IMG/VR virus record: IMGVR_UViG_3300010885_003488
Span: 1 to 23,447 of that record
DNA: 23,447 nt
Direction: 5' to 3' (one strand)
Source of the DNA: a virus
Positions 21,760 to 23,447 of the stretch are shown piece after piece. The notes beneath the pieces were generated by a model, which saw only the letters and a program-made list of their open reading frames with translations, did no database searches and was not told the DNA's origin. Within the stretch, counting starts at the first letter, position 1. Every line of letters starts with the position of its first letter. The position numbers and the translations under genes are program-made.

Positions 21760-23447
21760 GCAGGCCGTGGGATAACGATCAGGTTGTAGAACAGCCTGCA
21801 AGCGCCAGGCCGTGGTCTAACGATCCGGTTGCAACGCCCGATCAGCCTTCTTCTGCTCCCACTGCGCCTGCTTCCGCCCCAAAAAATCAACGCTCAACCT
21901 TAGAGCGCGTCACCGCTCCTATGTTAGCCGCCCCGCAAGGCACTTTGGGTGGAACGGCGCAGTTGGTTGGTGGTGCATTGGAGCTATCGCCTGGCGCTGT
22001 AGGGCGCGCTGGTGCCGCTGTGGGCCGTTTTGGTGATGAACAGGTGCGCCAAGCGCGAGAGCGCAACTTTATCATGGGCACCGCGGGCCAATTGGCTCCT
22101 TCGCTTCTTGGAACTGGCGCTAGTATCGTCGGCCAAGGTCTTTCTATGGGCGCTCGCGCTTTGCGTGGCGGAACTACAGGCGCGTTTTTGGGCGCTGCTG
22201 GCACAACGTCAGGCCAAGAAGAATTGCCCGCCAGGTTGCGAGATAAGGCCATTCCAGCGGTTATTGGCGGTGCGTTGGGCGGTACTTTAGGTGTCGGGGC
22301 TGGTGTTCTTGAGCGGGTCACGGGCGCTCAAAGCCGCCGCCAATTGGACGAACTTAAAGATCTTATTACCAGCGGCAATTTTGAGCGCGAAGTGACTGCC
22401 GGGGCGCGTTCCAACCTTTTGCGGGAATCCCAAACCACAGAGGCGATGATTGCGTCATTGCGGGCTGAAGGTAGGCTTACAGAAGCTCAAGCGCGGGATG
22501 CCGTTCGCCAATTGCGCCTTGGCCGAGACCGGAAAAACAATCCTTTTGTGGAGCGGCGTGAGGCTGGGCGTGAAGCAGCGCAAGACAGAAGGTTTTTCCA
22601 AGACGCGCTGCGCCAAGCTCCCACAGAAGCCGAGATTGGGCAGGCGGGTCTTAGCCGTATTACGCAGTTTGTGCAGAACTTGCGAGGCAACAACCGCAGC
22701 GTTGCGGATGCCATGTACCGTGAAGCTGACGATGCCATGCTTCAAAAGTTTGAAGCTGGTAACATTTGGCAAAACTCGCCGTCCGGTAGGCGGTATATTG
22801 CCGACCTGAGAAGCAGGCTGGACACTAGCTCTACAACGCGAGCGACTGGCGATGAACGCGCGCTGGTAGAGCGTTTGTTGCGAGATTTGGAAGGTGTTTC
22901 CACTTCAACGCCAGCAAGCTCTGTGCTCAACGCTGCGGGGCAGCCGGTAACGGCCGCGGGTACGCGCGTGGCACCATCGGAACCCAATGTTATCCGGGAA
23001 ACGCTCAGGAGGCTTAGAGACGCTGCCTCAGGCCGTCCAGAGCAGGGTTTTGCGGCCATCGGCCAGCAGCGCGCCGGCAATTTGGCGGACGATCTTGCCA
23101 AAGCGATTGAGCCTTGGGAGCCTAGTTTGGCTCGCGCAGATGCGCGTTACCGGGAATTGATGCAACTTTTGCAACCGGCCCAGACAGGGCGCGGGCGTGG
23201 CGTGACCGCGGGCGAACGGTTTGACTATACGGCACCCTCCATTGATCCCTCTCGTTTGCCCAATATGTTCTTCACATCGCCGCAGGGGGTTCGCCAGCTA
23301 ACGGATTTGGTGGGCGGTGACACGGCTTTTGTGAACAACCTAGCCAATCAATACGTTGCTAGGCAGTTGGCAAACAAGACGCCAGAGCAGGCAAGGGCGT
23401 GGCTCAATTCCAACCAAACGCTGAATTGGCTGAACCCTAGAACCCTA
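21756..23447 (+). CDS. Internal virion (ejection) protein D, partial at window end
   Basis: From ATG 21756 the frame stays open to the last base, giving 564 residues without a stop, so the gene is cut by the window edge. The start carries a repeated motif, RPWDNDQVVE and RPWSNDPV, followed by a Pro/Ala-rich linker. Residues about 65-190 hold Gly/Ala-rich hydrophobic segments (APSLLGTGASIVGQGLSMGA, and AIPAVIGGALGGTLGVGAGV), which may insert into a membrane. The remainder is helical with repeated Arg/Glu/Gln patterns (ASLRAEGRLTEAQARDAVRQ). It is probably the largest ejection protein, and enzymatic domains could lie beyond the window. Confidence 0.68.
   Translation, partial: MSRPWDNDQVVEQPASARPWSNDPVATPDQPSSAPTAPASAPKNQRSTLERVTAPMLAAPQGTLGGTAQLVGGALELSPGAVGRAGAAVGRFGDEQVRQARERNFIMGTAGQLAPSLLGTGASIVGQGLSMGARALRGGTTGAFLGAAGTTSGQEELPARLRDKAIPAVIGGALGGTLGVGAGVLERVTGAQSRRQLDELKDLITSGNFEREVTAGARSNLLRESQTTEAMIASLRAEGRLTEAQARDAVRQLRLGRDRKNNPFVERREAGREAAQDRRFFQDALRQAPTEAEIGQAGLSRITQFVQNLRGNNRSVADAMYREADDAMLQKFEAGNIWQNSPSGRRYIADLRSRLDTSSTTRATGDERALVERLLRDLEGVSTSTPASSVLNAAGQPVTAAGTRVAPSEPNVIRETLRRLRDAASGRPEQGFAAIGQQRAGNLADDLAKAIEPWEPSLARADARYRELMQLLQPAQTGRGRGVTAGERFDYTAPSIDPSRLPNMFFTSPQGVRQLTDLVGGDTAFVNNLANQYVARQLANKTPEQARAWLNSNQTLNWLNPRTL

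Overview
The window is one contiguous, almost gap-free stretch of a tailed double-stranded DNA bacteriophage genome (or prophage). All 28 genes I call run on the + strand. The order is the packaging, head, connector, tail, ejection order of a short-tailed (podovirus-type) virus. There is no tape measure, tail tube or sheath gene, but there is a P22 gp10-like tail-hub protein and a run of large, alanine/glycine/glutamine-rich internal virion proteins. Strong AGGAGG ribosome binding sites point to a bacterial host with a canonical 16S anti-Shine-Dalgarno tail. The fibre domain types are of kinds common in phages of aquatic Gram-negative bacteria, but host and lineage are inference. I see no integrase, repressor, tRNA, CRISPR array or insertion sequence.

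Layout. Positions 1-341 hold no convincing gene. Instead they hold a GC-rich (about 68% over 31-260, hand count), heavily self-complementary segment that looks like a structured RNA or packaging-region DNA element. Positions 342-4933 are the packaging block: a small two-HTH DNA-binding protein (candidate small terminase), the large terminase, a small HTH-like protein, a zinc-finger-like protein and the portal. Positions 4933-5340 are unusual. A 53-codon ORF ends inside a near-perfect Shine-Dalgarno, followed by two micro-ORFs of 14 and 10 codons, each with an excellent ribosome binding site and encoding Arg/Lys-rich peptides, then a series of hairpins. Positions 5341-8841 are head genes: a Pro/Gly/Met-rich protein, a 61-aa protein, a scaffold candidate, the major capsid protein and three small virion-type proteins.

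Positions 8854-16776 are connector and tail: adaptor, gp10-like hub with inserted beta repeats, short fibre, a six-module fibre, a tail-assembly-chaperone-like protein, a membrane-anchored coiled-coil protein, a likely holin, a beta-rich protein, a second fibre with a duplicated 65-residue unit, and two small unknowns. Positions 16776-23447 hold four long internal virion (ejection) proteins; the last runs off the window.

How the genes work together: the terminase fills a prohead built from portal, scaffold and capsid proteins. The adaptor and gp10-like protein close the portal and carry the fibres. The ejection proteins travel inside the head and probably form the conduit through the envelope. 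A holin is present but no endolysin is recognisable here. The most notable undescribed-looking signals are the basic micro-ORF cluster at 5085-5215, the structured segment at 41-254, and the module-wise base-composition mosaic in the receptor-binding protein at 11973-13928.
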